From contig JAEUVF010000006.1 of NCBI GenBank assembly GCA_016787265.1, positions 154,229 to 218,228 of the forward strand: a stretch of DNA of 64,000 bases, written 5' to 3'. The notes below the pieces were generated by a model. That model saw nothing but the letters and a program-made list of their open reading frames with translations. It was not told the origin of the DNA and ran no database searches. The stretch's first letter is position 1. Every line of letters begins with the position of its first letter. Shown piece by piece: positions 62,764 through 64,000 of the stretch. Both the position numbers and the translations under genes were made by a program. The stretch is from Flavipsychrobacter sp. Lineage in GTDB: Bacteria; Bacteroidota; Bacteroidia; Chitinophagales; Chitinophagaceae.

Positions 62764-63804
62764 TTAATTAATTGTTGCACTGAATTTTCCGCCTGTTAGT
62801 GGCAAATTTTTTCCCAGACTGGTCATTGTTCCGCTGAGTTTTTCCATATTGGTTATGGAAAAGGTCCCTTCAATTTTTCCACCTTTGGTTTTGTCATTGC
62901 GGGTGATGTTAATGGTTACCTGCGAATCAGCTGTATGTGTAAAGGAAAATGAATTATTTACCGACGAAGAAACTGACATAAACTGCGTCTGAAACAATAA
63001 AAACCGGTTGTCTGCCTCTGTTAGTTTATACTCTCCCGTATAAGTGATAGGTTTTGTATCCGGCAAAATCATAGTAAAAATATTGGCGGGTAATGAGGTT
63101 GCGGAAGAAGCCGTAAAATGCAGACTATGGAATCCATTGTTTTCGACCATTTTCACAGTTACTACATTACCATTGGAAAGCCGTTCATCAATTCGGTAAT
63201 TTTTATTTTCAAGTATAAATTCAAGATATCCGGTACCTGTTCCTGGAGATCCAGGTAAATTGGCGGTGTTTTCAACCCGTTGGGCAAAGAATTCACCGTC
63301 CGTAATCATGCGTTTTTGAGGAAGGTTATTTCCATTTTCGTCCTCCACCAGTTCTCCTTTAAACCGGCCTTTTACATAAGTATCTGTTAGTTCAGTGATA
63401 ATGACCTGATTGGGAACAATTAATAGTGGATCCGTTTCAGAAACTTCAACTCCTGAACCATCATCGAAATTAATTCCCAAGGCTACTTTTAATCCGTTAT
63501 CAATATCAAAGGATGTAGTATAACCGTGATTTATTTTGATTGTCGATGAGGTTACATCGGTAACAGCAATAGCAATTACTTCATCTAATGAAGGATTTAA
63601 TGCTCCTGATAAGGTAACTCCGGAAATGATCGTGCCATTCAGATTTTCAGTTATTACAGCACCTACAGCCCATCGGTATTCTTTTTGTGCACCATTGAGT
63701 TTAAATTTCATGTAATAATCACCATTCCCGTCTAATGATTGGGTTTTGGTACAATTAGCAAAAAGGAATATGGCAATGAAACCCGATAAGATTTGTTTAA
63801 TCAT
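62764..63804 (-). CDS. Lipoprotein of unknown function
   Basis: 346 residues from the ATG at 63802-63804, 11 codons inside the longer frame, chosen because it begins a lipoprotein signal (MIKQILSGFIAIFLFANC, lipobox FANC). Mature part is beta-rich (YYMKFKLNGAQKEYRWAVGA, TIKINHGYTTSFDIDNG, VTVKMVENNGFHSLHFT) with two sandwich-like halves. Exposed on the outer membrane or in the periplasm. Role unknown. Confidence 0.78.
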   Translation of the reverse strand: MIKQILSGFIAIFLFANCTKTQSLDGNGDYYMKFKLNGAQKEYRWAVGAVITENLNGTIISGVTLSGALNPSLDEVIAIAVTDVTSSTIKINHGYTTSFDIDNGLKVALGINFDDGSGVEVSETDPLLIVPNQVIITELTDTYVKGRFKGELVEDENGNNLPQKRMITDGEFFAQRVENTANLPGSPGTGTGYLEFILENKNYRIDERLSNGNVVTVKMVENNGFHSLHFTASSATSLPANIFTMILPDTKPITYTGEYKLTEADNRFLLFQTQFMSVSSSVNNSFSFTHTADSQVTINITRNDKTKGGKIEGTFSITNMEKLSGTMTSLGKNLPLTGGKFSATIN

Positions 63805-63860
63805 ATTGGAAGGTTTAGGTAATATTAAAATAATCATAATATTTAATTAAGAAAATTAAA

Positions 63861-63892
63861 AAAGAGGCTGTCTCAAAAGAGGCGGCCTCTTT
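63861..63892. terminator. Hairpin at the right edge, possible terminator of a gene outside the window
   Basis: AAAGAGGC and GCCTCTTT pair over a 16-base loop that contains a smaller TCTC/GAG pairing. On the minus strand a T-rich tract follows, so it could end a minus-strand gene lying to the right. The core GAGGCTGTCTCAAAA also resembles sequences found at insertion-sequence ends, which cannot be decided here. Beyond 63893 no gene can be named. Confidence 0.45.
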
Positions 63893-64000
63893 CTTTTTCA
63901 GTATAGGGAGCTTTATGGAGGCTGGTATGGGTAATGTTGCTAGTGTACGTTTTGTTTCAAAATTGGAAGGTAAGGAGGTGAGTGTTGCGTTATTGTGTTG

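Overview
The window is a chromosomal segment of a Bacteroidota bacterium, most likely family Chitinophagaceae. The grounds are outer-membrane beta-barrel/TonB-type receptors with carboxypeptidase-regulatory-like N-domains, a GLPGLI-family protein, DUF4199, DUF4407, DUF2851 and DUF2520 proteins, a type B L31, weak Shine-Dalgarno sequences, and repeated matches to the Bacteroidetes -7 promoter element TAnnTTTG. The genus is not resolved. I found no phage, integrase, CRISPR array or complete insertion sequence. Genes are dense, and no gene-free stretch exceeds 300 bases.

Layout. (1) 1-13180 is a storage-glucan and maltodextrin region: glgB (cut by the left edge), glgC, glgA, a periplasmic GH13 amylase, an MFS sugar carrier, a FucP-type sugar:H+ symporter and a ROK sugar kinase, with an outer-membrane barrel/GLPGLI pair in between. 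(2) 13459-30467 is mostly housekeeping in short, often convergent units: lipA, OsmC peroxidase, Maf, UbiA prenyltransferase, KdsC phosphatase, Pcm, phosphoglucomutase, phosphoribosyltransferase, a membrane Fe-S protein, SDR, SGNH hydrolase, DinB and tRNA-Pro(GGG). (3) 30583-38102 is a co-directional envelope-glycan operon: a catalytically degenerate dihydroorotase homologue, DUF4199, two glycosyltransferases, heptose-type GmhA and GmhB-like enzymes, a secreted protein and a flippase. (4) 38103-46122 holds lepA, ACBP, a KefB/KefG/hemerythrin/tpiA/nucleotidyltransferase-like operon, rpmE2 and yajQ. (5) 46231-51386 carries two tandem paralogous TonB-type receptors. (6) 51636-63804 holds lgt, bacilliredoxin, Hsp20, several secreted proteins of unknown role, DUF4407, topA and a SirB1/transglutaminase-like protein.

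How it works together. Region 1 would import maltodextrin or glucose, phosphorylate glucose, and store or release it as glycogen. Phosphoglucomutase at 23606 supplies glucose-1-phosphate for GlgC. KdsC, GmhA, the HAD phosphatase, the glycosyltransferases and the flippase point to LPS or glycan assembly. KefB/KefG, hemerythrin, OsmC and bacilliredoxin point to electrophile and redox defence.

The most unusual structure is a family of purine-rich 7-9 bp tandem repeats (GTGAAAG, GTGAGAC, GAGGAGAC types). They sit directly behind stop codons, mostly with the purine strand in the mRNA sense, and often as inverted pairs that would fold into long hairpins. Of twelve convergent gene junctions in the window, nine have 8 bp or less between stops (or overlap), and the three wide ones are exactly those that contain these repeats.
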